Assembly: GCF_000729995.1 (NCBI RefSeq)
Contig: NZ_JNFG01000018.1
Coordinates: 1 to 64,000 of the forward strand
Reading direction: 5' to 3'
Source of the DNA: Caballeronia sordidicola
Lineage (GTDB): Bacteria; Pseudomonadota; Gammaproteobacteria; Burkholderiales; Burkholderiaceae
DNA length: 64,000 nt
The notes below the pieces were generated by a model. That model was not told the origin of the DNA, made no database searches, and saw only the letters and a list, made by a program, of their open reading frames with translations. This document shows, in pieces, positions 1-8,480 of this stretch. Numbering within the stretch: position 1 is the first letter of the stretch; each line of letters opens with the position of its first letter. The position numbers and the translations under genes were made by a program.

Positions 1-563
1 GGCGGCGTAATCCAATAATCGTTGAAAGGCATCGTCGTCTCGACCTGGCAGCGCCTTATGTATCGCGCAAAATCCTCGCCGTTCTTCACTGCCTCGAAGC
101 CATAGCAATGGCGATAAATCGCGGCCAGCTCGGCGCCCATCACGTTCCACAGGTTGACGAGGTAGTCGTGCAGGCTGCCATCTGCGTCGTTGGCCCGATC
201 AGTGCCGGGATCGAAATCAACTGCCCAAAGCAGCCACGCAGTCGACACATCATCAACATGCTGATCCGTGAGAAGGTCTGTCTTCCTGATTGCATCAACG
301 AGGGAGTCGACCGGAACGCGGCCATTGAATGCAGGCTGGTCAATCACCACGAAGCGGGCAAAGTGCGTGCGCTCGCAGCGCGAGAAGGGGCTTTCACGCC
401 CCCCGGCAACGCATGCGGCGCTTTGCGCCGCAGTAGGCAGCGTCGCGAGCACTTCCCGCAGCGAGGAAGTGGGGGACGTCACTCGGCCGGCCGCATCCTT
501 CCAGGGATCGACCTGCACCGGCGACATTACAGTAAGGAAATAGTGACCACCGTCAAGGTTCAA
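1..563 (-). CDS. hypothetical protein, 3' end cut by the window edge
   Basis: The frame is open from a TTG at 561-563 to the left edge, giving 187 visible codons. I chose TTG because AAGAGG lies about 9 nt upstream and the reading begins just after the neighbour's stop (580). An internal ATG 12 codons later is the alternative. I do not recognise the family. The visible protein has no signal peptide; it has an Asp-rich stretch (FDPGTDRANDADGS) followed by DYLVNLWNVMGAELAAIYRH and a YIRRCQVETT segment. The last part resembles the middle of the upstream gene's product (QYIDAFADG..SGLDLFWY, then YIRANQIDTD), so the two may be tandem divergent paralogues or two halves of a duplicated fold. It is probably co-transcribed with that gene. 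Confidence 0.55.
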   Translation of the reverse strand, partial: MNLDGGHYFLTVMSPVQVDPWKDAAGRVTSPTSSLREVLATLPTAAQSAACVAGGRESPFSRCERTHFARFVVIDQPAFNGRVPVDSLVDAIRKTDLLTDQHVDDVSTAWLLWAVDFDPGTDRANDADGSLHDYLVNLWNVMGAELAAIYRHCYGFEAVKNGEDFARYIRRCQVETTMPFNDYWITP

Positions 564-579
564 GACAAGCTACCTCTTG

Positions 580-1227
580 CTAGGGCCAGGCACGATCGAT
601 GAAGGCTTGCCGGTTGATGTCCGCATTAGCCGTGTCGTTCGATGCCACGGGCGCCAGCCCGTGCGTGCCGAGATCGTTCTGCACCTTCACCAGTGCGGTT
701 CGATACGTTTCTGCAAAAGCCACGGGAGAAAGTTTCGCATGTTGCCCAGTCAATTCGATCAGTTTTGCCCGCACGCGTAGCGCCGCCTTGATATCGCGCT
801 GGGCAGCGCCGGGGGTCGCGTTATAGTAGTAGTCCGTATCGATCTGGTTTGCGCGGATGTAATCCTTGAACGGCGTGATCGGAATCGAATGTGGATACTT
901 CGTGCTGGCATACCAGAACAGGTCGAGGCCACTGGGAATACCGTCCGCAAAGGCATCAATATATTGGTCCCACGTCCCATTGAAATTACTGACGAACAGC
1001 ATGTAATCATTGGCGAGGTCGGACTTGGGCTGCCCCAGGTCGGGCCAGTCCCGCTGCCGAATAAACACCCAGCGTGCGAAATGGATGATCGACAGGCCGA
1101 GAAGTCCGCTCAGCGATGCCGGAAGCGCCCGCGCGATCATGAACAGGAAGCGGTTTATCCATGTCCGATGCGGGGGCATAGGCGTAACCACATTCATTGC
1201 GTAGGCCTTGCCTGCAACATTCGACAT
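580..1227 (-). CDS. hypothetical protein, likely membrane-anchored
   Basis: 215 aa. The first 55 residues contain a hydrophobic stretch (NRFLFMIARALPASLSGLLG) that could be a membrane anchor, followed by a soluble domain. That domain has FVSNFNGTWDQYIDAFADG, then FWYASTKYPHSIPI, then FKDYIRANQIDTDYYY. I do not recognise the family. It is the first gene of a pair with the partial gene to its left: 16 nt separate its stop from that gene's TTG start. The shared pattern with that neighbour (Q/D-Y..., aromatic-rich helix, YIRxxQ) is visible by eye only. No catalytic motif was found. Confidence 0.65.
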   Translation of the reverse strand: MSNVAGKAYAMNVVTPMPPHRTWINRFLFMIARALPASLSGLLGLSIIHFARWVFIRQRDWPDLGQPKSDLANDYMLFVSNFNGTWDQYIDAFADGIPSGLDLFWYASTKYPHSIPITPFKDYIRANQIDTDYYYNATPGAAQRDIKAALRVRAKLIELTGQHAKLSPVAFAETYRTALVKVQNDLGTHGLAPVASNDTANADINRQAFIDRAWP

Positions 1228-1769
1228 TTCCCCGTCCCTCGTCTGGCCTCACCGGTGCTTTTGTCGCCGGGAGGTTGGTCTTTCGAATTCGGACCAACAC
1301 CATTCGATAGCCAATCCTCAATCCTCAATCCTGCTACTCAGTTGGTTGATTCGGGTGTTTGGCCGCGACCTTGGCGTTTTCCTCGCCGCATAAGCAATCA
1401 CTACCACGCACGAAACGGAGTTGGTTCGCAGTGCTCGTTGTCGACAAGAAAATCACGGCTACATGAACGTAGCTTGAATTAAATTCTTTTTGGGGAACAA
1501 TTTCAAGTCCCTTTTTCTCTCCTGAACAGCGCCATTCAATTCCTCGCGGTGGGCTCATTACTTCGACACGGCAAAAAGATCGCTGCGCGTGGTGAAGGCA
1601 GCGCTCACGCTGCCTCCCCTGTACAAAGCTGAAAGCGTGGATTGCTGACGCCGCGGACACCGATGTCGATTGACTGCTTCCGGGCCGGACTGAGCCCGAA
1701 GACGGCCATGCCGAACTGGAGCGCCGCGTGTACCGTAGGAGCAGTTATCCAATGAGTTTGAGGAGCGCC
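1228..1769. other. intergenic region without a supported gene
   Basis: About 540 nt between the left-hand gene pair and a small ORF. Short open frames exist on both strands, but none has a ribosome binding site together with recognisable protein character. A segment near 1300-1335 holds short near-repeats (CAATCCTCAATCCTCAATCC). I see no RNA gene. Confidence 0.5.
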
Positions 1770-1961
1770 ATGAAAGCGATGTGCTCGCTGCACGGGCCAA
1801 CGACCATCATCGGCACGAACGCGTACGGGTTTCCGGTTTACGCTTGCTGCTGCGAAGACGTGCCCTATGTAACGCCCCCGGACGCATGTACCAGGGCGCC
1901 GACGCAACGCGGATCTGACCGGCAGCAGCAACCCCAACAACCGAAGGCGAAAAAGGAATGA
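1770..1961 (+). CDS. small Cys-rich hypothetical protein
   Basis: 63 aa. AGGAG at 1761-1765 sits 4 nt before the ATG, which is the main support. The protein has five cysteines: one near the N-terminus (MKAMCSLHG), a CCC run in VYACCCED, and one in PPDAC. It ends in a polar Gln/Lys tail (RQQQPQQPKAKKE). I do not recognise it. The clustered cysteines suggest metal binding, but that is a guess. It lies alone in a region otherwise empty of genes and could be a spurious frame. Confidence 0.4.
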   Translation: MKAMCSLHGPTTIIGTNAYGFPVYACCCEDVPYVTPPDACTRAPTQRGSDRQQQPQQPKAKKE

Positions 1962-2259
1962 CACTGACGATCGGCCTGCTGCCTGTGTGCTGATCCGCAG
2001 TATGTAGACATATTGCGGCGCAACGCTGCACTGGCTTTTCAGCTTGCCGGGGGCGAACCAGGCCCACCTGAGTCACGTTGATCGCGTCGATTCATTCAGT
2101 ACCGCGCAATCATCCGGGAGGAAACCAGGACCGCAACCGACCCTCCCGTGCCCTTCGACATTCAACGATCCTGTAACAGCTTCGAGGCAAAAACAGCCGT
2201 TCTTGCGGCAAAGCAGATAGCGGATGTTTGTCTGCTCCTGCCGCATTCCACGCTTCCGG
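1962..2259. other. intergenic region, nothing recognised
   Basis: About 300 nt downstream of the small Cys-rich ORF and downstream of the MocR gene, which ends here on the other strand. No convincing gene or clear hairpin was seen. Confidence 0.4.
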
Positions 2260-3672
2260 TCAAAAAGCACTAACGAGAGTTCGAGACAATGCGCTCGCCT
2301 CTTCAGTGGACCGGACATTGGTGAATCCAGTCATCAGTCCCCGGTTTGATGTTGCTCCGGCATACCACGTCGACAACGCCTGCACCGACAATCCAAGGCT
2401 TCTTGCGCGCAACGCAATCGCCTCATCATCCGAGCCGTTTTCGAGCATCGCAAGGAGATGCATGCCGCCGGCTTGCAGACGAATTTGCGCGCGCGTACCC
2501 AATGCGGCGCCCAGCGCACCGCCAAGCATCGCGCGGCGATCCGCGTAGACGCTCCGCATTTTAGTGATATGCCGCGCGAAATAGCCCTCTTCGATAAACC
2601 TTGCCAGGGTCGCCTGCAGCAAACGCGGACACTGATTCTGCATTCGATCAGCGGTTTCAACGAACTGCGTCACCTGCTCTTGCGGGACCACCAGATACGA
2701 CAGACGCAACCCCGGCGCGAGCACCTTGCTAAAGGTGCCCGTGTACAGCACTCTCCCCGGGCTGCCTGTATCAAGACTCTTCAACGCAGGAAGCGGCCGC
2801 CCTCTATACCGGTATTCACTGTCGTAATCGTCTTCAATGATCCAGCGGTCGCCCGCTCTTGCCCAGTCCAGCAACGCGTATCGGCGTGAAAGAGATAACG
2901 ACACGCCCAGCGGACTTTGGTGACTGGGGGTGACCAACGCAAAACGTGCGCTCGCGTGCATCTTGATACCGGCCTCGACATCCAGACCGTCGTCATCGAC
3001 TGGAACCGCCAGCAGCTTCATTCCCGCATTGGTGAGGAAGCGCCGCGCCATGAGATAGCCGGGATCTTCAAACCAGCATGCGTCTCCACTGCGCAATACA
3101 GCGCGACAGATCAGATCCAGGCTGGCGCGATACCCGGCACATATAAAAACCTGATCCGGCGAGCAGGCAACGCCGCGCGATACGCCCAGATACCCGGCAA
3201 TGGCCGCACGCAGCGGCGCATGCCCCTGCGGATCGGGATAAATCAGATCCTGGACACCGCTTTGGCGCATCTCACGCGCCGCCAGGCGGTTCCAGACCTT
3301 GCTTGGGAAAACATCCAGCGCGGGAAGTCCCATCTGCAGCGGCAGCGGCATTGTGCCGGTATGTTCCGACCACGGCGCAGTCTCCGGCACGACGCTGGCC
3401 TGCCCAGCCAACTCGGGCAATCTGATTTCTGGCGAGACCACCGTACCGGCCGGCCCACGGGCGATCAGATAGCCCTCGCTGATCAAAATTTGATAGGCCG
3501 ATTCAACGGTACCGCGTGCCAGATTCAGTTCGGACGCCAGTCCCCGCACCGACGGCACACGGTCTCCCGGACGCAACACCCCGTCCGCAATGGATTGGCG
3601 AATACGCAGATAGATCTGGCGATAGATCGGGCCGGCTGTCGCGGCATTGATGGGACTGAATGGAAGCGTCAT
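2260..3672 (-). CDS. MocR-family (GntR/aminotransferase) PLP-dependent transcriptional regulator
   Basis: 470 aa, normal for the family. Residues about 15-80 form a GntR winged helix (IYRQIYLRIRQSIADGVLRP, then VPSVRGLASELNLARGTVESAY). Residues about 110-470 form a fold-type-I aminotransferase domain with the PLP lysine in GTFSKVLAPGLRLSY. Known members such as PdxR and GabR sense an aldehyde or amine ligand and usually control a divergent gene. Here the divergent unit is the GNAT, azoreductase and AhpD-like operon, its likely target (inference). The start codon overlaps one of two direct repeats (3668-3691), which suggests autoregulation. Confidence 0.93.
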   Translation of the reverse strand: MTLPFSPINAATAGPIYRQIYLRIRQSIADGVLRPGDRVPSVRGLASELNLARGTVESAYQILISEGYLIARGPAGTVVSPEIRLPELAGQASVVPETAPWSEHTGTMPLPLQMGLPALDVFPSKVWNRLAAREMRQSGVQDLIYPDPQGHAPLRAAIAGYLGVSRGVACSPDQVFICAGYRASLDLICRAVLRSGDACWFEDPGYLMARRFLTNAGMKLLAVPVDDDGLDVEAGIKMHASARFALVTPSHQSPLGVSLSLSRRYALLDWARAGDRWIIEDDYDSEYRYRGRPLPALKSLDTGSPGRVLYTGTFSKVLAPGLRLSYLVVPQEQVTQFVETADRMQNQCPRLLQATLARFIEEGYFARHITKMRSVYADRRAMLGGALGAALGTRAQIRLQAGGMHLLAMLENGSDDEAIALRARSLGLSVQALSTWYAGATSNRGLMTGFTNVRSTEEASALSRTLVSAF

Positions 3673-3691
3673 GTCCTGTTTGTCATGTCCT
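3668..3691. promoter_or_regulatory. candidate MocR operator: direct repeat GTCATGTCCT x2
   Basis: GTCATGTCCT occurs at 3668-3677 and again at 3682-3691, a 14-nt period, in the short divergent region between the MocR gene and the GNAT gene. The first copy covers the regulator's start codon. MocR proteins are known to bind direct repeats, which makes this a plausible site, but the assignment is inference. A related inverted ATGACAT lies near 3724-3730. Confidence 0.4.
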
Positions 3692-3776
3692 ACTCGAATT
3701 CACGTTTCTTGGCTCTATAGAGTATGACATCAATCGCTTAAAGTACCTCAACGATGACGAACAAAGAGGTACAGCG

Positions 3777-4241
3777 ATGGCACCAACCATGAAACTTCAG
3801 GAACTGGACAACTCTATGCTGCAGCGGGCAGGCTTCGCGCTGATGCGCGAACTGCGCCCACACCTGACCGACGAGGCCGCGTTCAGCGAACAGATCGCGC
3901 GTCAATACGCGCACGGATATCGGCTGCTTGGCGCCTATATGGATAAGCGGATCGTGGGCCTGATCGGTTATCGCGCAACGGAAAACCTCATATATGGCCG
4001 CTTCGTCTATGTCGACGATCTGGTCATCGACGCAAGCGAGCGTCAGCAAGGTCTCGGCGCTTTCCTGATCACGGCGGTGCGCAACGAAGCGACGCGTCTG
4101 GGATGTTAGCACCTTGTCCTGGATACCGGCCTCCATATGGCATTGGCGCAGCGCTTTTATTTCCGTCAGGGCTTGTTGGCGCGCGGCATGCATTTTGTCC
4201 AGCCGTTGCCTTTGAAGCAACACCAACGGGATGCGGTATGA
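3777..4241 (+). pseudogene. GNAT-family N-acetyltransferase, interrupted by an in-frame TAG
   Basis: Starts at ATG 3777 with AGAGG 7 nt upstream. The frame meets TAG at 4107-4109 (codon 111) and then continues open for 43 more codons to TGA 4239-4241. The part after the TAG reads HLVLDTGLHMALAQRFYFRQ and later GMHF, which is typical GNAT C-terminus (LD.G, AQRFYFRQG). Before it are VYVDDLVIDASERQQGLGAFL, the acetyl-CoA binding region. The far TGA overlaps the next gene's ATG (ATGA), the coupling expected for the intact gene. The simplest reading is a nonsense change such as CAG to TAG. A 110-residue truncated product would lack the last strands. A sequencing error or amber read-through is possible. 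Confidence 0.8.
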
Positions 4242-4882
4242 AAGACTTTTTATTTTTGAGCGCGAGCCCGAATCAACAGGCTTCGCACGCATATCGTTTC
4301 GCCGACGCGCTGCTTAAAACGCTTAGCGAAAGACATCCGGGAATGAGCGTGAATCGACGCGACCTCTCAGCGAATCCACTGCCGCCGCTGAGTACCGCGT
4401 ACGGGGCGGCACTGACAAAGCGCACTCCCTTCGATGACCCCGCCTTTCGGCAATCGGAGCAGTTGATCGATGAGCTGGAGCGCAGCCGCCACCTGTTGAT
4501 CGCCACGCCGATGCATAACTTCACCGTGCCGGCGACGCTGAAGTTGTGGATCGATCACGTGTTGCGGATTGGACGCTCTTTTTCGGCAGGTCCTGATGGA
4601 AAAGTCGGTCTCTTAGCCGATCGCCCGACTTACATCATCGTGAGTTCTGGTGGTTTTCACCAAGGGCCGCAAGCGCGACAACCTGATTTCCTGTCCGACT
4701 ATTTGCGCCACGCACTGCAGACGATTGGCATTACTAATAGTCACTTTATCTATCTGCAGGGACTGGTCGGAAGTGAAGAGGCGGTGAGCGCCGCATTTTC
4801 GAGCGCGCGGCAGCAGTTATCGCAAACGCCACTCTTTGCCGGTGTTAAACCCGAGTCGACCACGTCTATGCCGTCAGCATGA
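4238..4882 (+). CDS. azoR: FMN-dependent NADH-azoreductase / NAD(P)H oxidoreductase (AzoR-like)
   Basis: 214 aa, close to the size of AzoR (about 200). It starts at the ATG of an ATGA overlap with the GNAT frame. Flavodoxin-like features are the N-terminal LFLSASPNQQASHAYRFADA phosphate-binding strand and loop, the ATPMHNFTVPATLKLWIDHV segment and the SSGGFHQG loop. Family members reduce quinones and azo compounds with two-electron transfer from NAD(P)H in the cytoplasm. It sits between the GNAT gene and a peroxidase-like gene downstream of a MocR regulator, suggesting a quinone or electrophile response (inference). Confidence 0.88.
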   Translation: MKDFLFLSASPNQQASHAYRFADALLKTLSERHPGMSVNRRDLSANPLPPLSTAYGAALTKRTPFDDPAFRQSEQLIDELERSRHLLIATPMHNFTVPATLKLWIDHVLRIGRSFSAGPDGKVGLLADRPTYIIVSSGGFHQGPQARQPDFLSDYLRHALQTIGITNSHFIYLQGLVGSEEAVSAAFSSARQQLSQTPLFAGVKPESTTSMPSA

Positions 4883-4946
4883 ACTTTTTGCTTCAACTCG
4901 CTTCACTTTTTCTACCACCCTTTTTCCACACCTTCAGAGTCTGATC

Positions 4947-5378
4947 ATGAGCCAACTTCGCCTTCCTTTTACGACACTATCTCCCGCCGCTTACCACGGT
5001 CTTCTGGCCACCAGCAAAGCGCTTTCCGAGAGTAGCCTCGGCCAACCAATGGTCGAATTGATCTATCTGCGCATCTCGCAGATCAACGGTTGCTCATTCT
5101 GTCTCGGCAAACATTCGTCGACGTTGCGCGAATCCGGTGTCGCGCAACGCAAGCTCGACCAACTCGCGGGATGGCGTGTCAGCGAGCTATTCGACGCACG
5201 GGAGCGCGCCGCGCTCGCATGGGCCGAGACGTTGACGCACGTCGCCGAACAAGGTGCTCCCGACAAACGCTACACCCCGCTGAAGGCGCTCTTCTCCGAT
5301 GCGGAAATCTCGGATCTGACATTGGCCATCGCGTTGATGAATGCGTTCAATCGTCTCGCTATCGGGATGCTGCTGTAG
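4947..5378 (+). CDS. carboxymuconolactone decarboxylase / AhpD-like alkylhydroperoxidase family protein
   Basis: 143 aa, typical for small AhpD-like proteins. The redox CxxC-H signature appears as NGCSFCLGKHSSTLRESG, preceded by the RISQIN helix. The downstream helix ERAALAWAETLT and the C-terminal LTLAIALMNAFNRLAIG also fit the family. Such proteins act as thiol peroxidase partners or reductants. It is third in the GNAT, azoR, AhpD-like unit (64 nt after azoR), consistent with oxidative or electrophile stress protection. The exact substrate is not readable. Confidence 0.9.
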   Translation: MSQLRLPFTTLSPAAYHGLLATSKALSESSLGQPMVELIYLRISQINGCSFCLGKHSSTLRESGVAQRKLDQLAGWRVSELFDARERAALAWAETLTHVAEQGAPDKRYTPLKALFSDAEISDLTLAIALMNAFNRLAIGMLL

Positions 5379-5594
5379 GAATTGCGATTATTCGCGTACA
5401 AGCTCGAACGGCTTCGCTTGGCGGAGGTGAAATGGAAAGCCGATTTTCGCGACTAGCAGGGCGCTGCGCGAATGGCCGTTTTCAGCGCTACGTCGTTCGG
5501 CCTGAGCAGATCGAGTAGCTGAAGGACACGCCGCGGTTCGACGCGGAGAGATGCCGTCTTGGGCGGCTGCTGGCGTCACCGCCCATGACATCAG

Positions 5595-5732
5595 TTAATG
5601 ACAGCGGTTTTGCCAGTGGCCATGCACCTTCACCTTGTGGCATACGCGGTGATGGTGATCCTCTGCGAAAGCGGATGAAAACGCGCCAAGCGTGAGAGCG
5701 GCGGTGATGACGGCGAGAATGGTCTTTTTCAT
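5595..5732 (-). CDS. HHHH-motif small secreted protein
   Basis: 45 aa, with ATG at 5730-5732 and TAA at 5595-5597. The protein has a clear signal peptide (MKKTILAVITAALTLGAF, cleavage after SAFA), then a short His-rich mature part with EDHHHRVCHKVKVHGHW and a final RCH. Two cysteines could pair. Proteins of this size and pattern are annotated as HHHH-motif proteins in Burkholderiaceae; no function is known to me. Metal binding in the periplasm is a guess from the histidines. The ribosome binding site is weak. Confidence 0.75.
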   Translation of the reverse strand: MKKTILAVITAALTLGAFSSAFAEDHHHRVCHKVKVHGHWQNRCH

Positions 5733-5851
5733 ATGACTATATAAAGTAGAAGGGAATCGAAATGCTAGCAGCGTTAGATTACAGTCCCGAATAGCGCGCC
5801 CGGTGCTAAGACTATTGAAGATCCCGCGCGGTATGCGTTGGTAGCCTTTGT

Positions 5852-6886
5852 CTATCGCTGCGCCACCTGTTTTTCCGCGAGTCGCGCAGTCGAGCCGCGC
5901 ACAATCAGATCCGTCGGCAACGTGATGCGATCCGAGGGCGATTCGATCCCGGCAATCCGGGCCAGCAATATGTTGACCGCCGATCTCCCCATCTGCTGCA
6001 ACGGCTGACGAACGGTTGTCAGTGGGGGATAAACCTGCGACGCCATGGGGACATCGTCGAACCCGATCACGGAAACATCTTCGGGGACACGCATTCCCAG
6101 TTCGCGCGCCGCGGCGATCGCACCAAACGCGCTCAAATCGTTCGCGGCAAAGATCGCGGTCGGCGGCCGCTTCAACTTCAACAGATGCGATGCCGCCTTG
6201 AACCCCATCGCCTGACTGAAGCGTCCGATTGCCGTCAAGCTCGCTTCAGGACGCAGGCCGTGCTGCCGCATCGCGTCGTTAAAGCCGCGGGCCCTGTCGT
6301 GCGCTGCTGTCAGGCGTTCATCACCGCTGATAAACGCAATCCGCGTATGGCCGAGTTCAGCCAGATGCTGCACCGCCAGACGCGCACCCTCGTAGTTGTC
6401 CGATGCAACCGAGGGATACTGCGGAAAAACACCACGCTGATCGACCACTACGATAGGCACGTTCGCCTCATTCAGCGCCTTTAGATAAGGCGCGTCATCG
6501 TGTGGAAGGATAGCCACCAACCCGTCCGAAAACTGCTGCAGTAACGACAACACATTGTGGTGAGTCTCACGATCCTCGTCGAACATCGGATACACAAGCA
6601 TTTCATATCCAGCTTTTCGGGCAGCCCGGCCCGCCCCGACGATTAACTCGCTGACAAACTGATCCTGCCGCACCGGCGTGAGCAAGCCGACAATCCGGGT
6701 ACGTCCGCCTGACAGTTTCTGTGCGGTCCGGTTGGCGACGTACCCGATCTCCGCGGCAATGCGCAAAACCTTGTCGCGTGTCTGCTGCGACACCCCATGA
6801 CGGTCGTTGATGGCGCGCGACGCGCTCATCTGGGAAATGCCGGCCAGCTCCGCGAGCCGGGCCAACGTCGGGCTCTGTTTTACCAT
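5852..6886 (-). CDS. LacI-family transcriptional regulator of the adjacent sugar operon
   Basis: 344 aa from ATG 6886 (a GTG two codons upstream is the alternative). The N-terminal helix-turn-helix reads [20 protein letters not shown], followed by the hinge region, then a periplasmic-binding-protein-like sensor domain with [20 protein letters not shown] and [20 protein letters not shown]. It is divergent from the ABC sugar operon starting at 7087, and a LacI-type 16-bp site lies at 7038-7053. It is probably a repressor relieved by the transported sugar (inference). Confidence 0.93.
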   Translation of the reverse strand: MVKQSPTLARLAELAGISQMSASRAINDRHGVSQQTRDKVLRIAAEIGYVANRTAQKLSGGRTRIVGLLTPVRQDQFVSELIVGAGRAARKAGYEMLVYPMFDEDRETHHNVLSLLQQFSDGLVAILPHDDAPYLKALNEANVPIVVVDQRGVFPQYPSVASDNYEGARLAVQHLAELGHTRIAFISGDERLTAAHDRARGFNDAMRQHGLRPEASLTAIGRFSQAMGFKAASHLLKLKRPPTAIFAANDLSAFGAIAAARELGMRVPEDVSVIGFDDVPMASQVYPPLTTVRQPLQQMGRSAVNILLARIAGIESPSDRITLPTDLIVRGSTARLAEKQVAQR

Positions 6887-7037
6887 GGTCACGAATCAAC
6901 TTAGTAAGATTAACTAATCATTACAGCCAGCTATTGCCGTGCAGCGCATCCGTTGAAGTACGCGGTCCGAAGTCATGTCCCGGCTCGGGTAAATACGCAT
7001 TTCACAGAGGATGGCCGCTCCCTATTATTGTTACACA

Positions 7038-7053
7038 ACGTTAGCGGTAACGT
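7038..7053. promoter_or_regulatory. candidate LacI-family operator before the sugar operon
   Basis: ACGTTAGCGGTAACGT has 6-bp inverted arms (ACGTTA/TAACGT) around GCGG, with a central CG step as is usual for LacI-family sites. It overlaps a second palindrome, GTAACGTTAC at 7047-7056. It lies 34 nt before the start codon of the binding-protein gene, where bound regulator would block transcription. No footprint is available; this is inference from shape and position. Confidence 0.6.
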
Positions 7054-7086
7054 TACAAAACATTTTATAACTAAAAATGGAAAGAT

Positions 7087-8397
7087 ATGAACGGAATCGT
7101 TTCAGTCTTGAACCGCCGCCGGACCCTTGTCACAGCCTGCGCAGCCCTCGCCACAGCCCTCGGTTCGTTGGGGTGGTCCAGCACTGCCGCGGCCCAGACG
7201 AAGACGCTTACCGAATGGGATTCACAGACTGTCGGCGCGGGTCCGAAGATCATCAACGATGCGGCGGGGCGTTTTGAGAAGGCGAACCCCGGCTTCAAGG
7301 TCGAGTCATCTCATGTCCTCAACGATGCATACAAAACCAAGCTGAAAATCGCGTTTGGTGCGAACCAGCCGCCCTGCGTCTTCTCGAGTTGGGGAGGCGG
7401 TCCTCTGCGCGAGTATGTGAAGTCGAATCAGGTGGTTGATCTCACGCCTTATCTCAAGCAAAACGCATCCTTCCAAAACCGCTTCCTGGCAACCGCCTGG
7501 CCGGCGGCCACCTTCGACAACAAGGTTTGGGCCATCCCCGCCGAGAACACATCGGTAGCGGTTGTCTTCTACAACAAGGAGATTTTCGACAAGTACAAGC
7601 TGACACCCCCGAAGACCTGGGACGAGTTGCTCCATGTGATCAGCGTACTGAAATCGAACAATATCGCGCCGTTTGCGTTGGCAAACAAAAACAAATGGAC
7701 CGGGTCCATGTACTACATGTACCTGGTCGACCGTATAGGAGGTTCTGACGTGGTGCGCCGCGCGGTCATGCGGGCGCCGGGCGGCAGTTTCGCCGATCCT
7801 GCCTTCGTAGAAGCGGGAACGCGCCTGCAGGAACTGGTAAAGGCTGGCGCTTTCGCGCAGGGATTCAATGGACTTGACTACGACATAGGCGCGTCAAGGC
7901 GCCTTCTTTATTCCGGGCGTGCGGCGATGGAACTCATCGGGAGCTGGGAAGCGTCGACCGTGAAGGCGGAGAATCCGGCATTTTATTCGAAGCTCGACTA
8001 CTTTCCCTTCCCTTCCGTACCGGGTGGAAAAGGCAATCCGGACGACGTTATCGGCACAGTGGGCGATAACTTCTACAGTATCTCCAAGGCCTGCGCGGAT
8101 CCTCAGGCGGCGTTCCGCTTGATCCAGTCGATGACGGACGATCAATCCATGCGAGAACGCGTGGCGGACACGCGCATACCACCGGTCAAGAACCTGGAAG
8201 TGAACGATCCTATGCTTAAACGCTTTCTAAAGACGGTGTCTGACGCGCCTGCGGTGCAACTCTGGTACGACCAGGAATTGCCACCAGCCCTCGGCGAATT
8301 GCACAAAAACACCACGCAGGCGCTCTTCGGCTTAACGATGAGTCCGCAGGAAGCCGCACAACAAATGGAAGCTGAGGCGAAGAAAGACCTCAATTAA
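7087..8397 (+). CDS. carbohydrate ABC transporter substrate-binding protein (CUT1, family 1)
   Basis: 436 aa with a Tat- or Sec-like N-terminus ([18 protein letters not shown], cleavage near AAAQ). The mature part has family-1 solute-binding features: [33 protein letters not shown], and [14 protein letters not shown]. It captures a sugar in the periplasm for the two permeases that follow. The operon has a Gfo/Idh/MocA and a ThuA-like gene, so a disaccharide such as a trehalose-type sugar is possible, but the ligand is unknown. The GGAAAG ribosome binding site is close to the ATG. Confidence 0.92.
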   Translation: MNGIVSVLNRRRTLVTACAALATALGSLGWSSTAAAQTKTLTEWDSQTVGAGPKIINDAAGRFEKANPGFKVESSHVLNDAYKTKLKIAFGANQPPCVFSSWGGGPLREYVKSNQVVDLTPYLKQNASFQNRFLATAWPAATFDNKVWAIPAENTSVAVVFYNKEIFDKYKLTPPKTWDELLHVISVLKSNNIAPFALANKNKWTGSMYYMYLVDRIGGSDVVRRAVMRAPGGSFADPAFVEAGTRLQELVKAGAFAQGFNGLDYDIGASRRLLYSGRAAMELIGSWEASTVKAENPAFYSKLDYFPFPSVPGGKGNPDDVIGTVGDNFYSISKACADPQAAFRLIQSMTDDQSMRERVADTRIPPVKNLEVNDPMLKRFLKTVSDAPAVQLWYDQELPPALGELHKNTTQALFGLTMSPQEAAQQMEAEAKKDLN

Positions 8398-8480
8398 CGC
8401 TACTGACACTAAACGCCTGCGTTTCGTTCAAGCAGCGCGTCCGCCTGATCGTCGATTCAATCGACAAACTGGAGGAAGAT

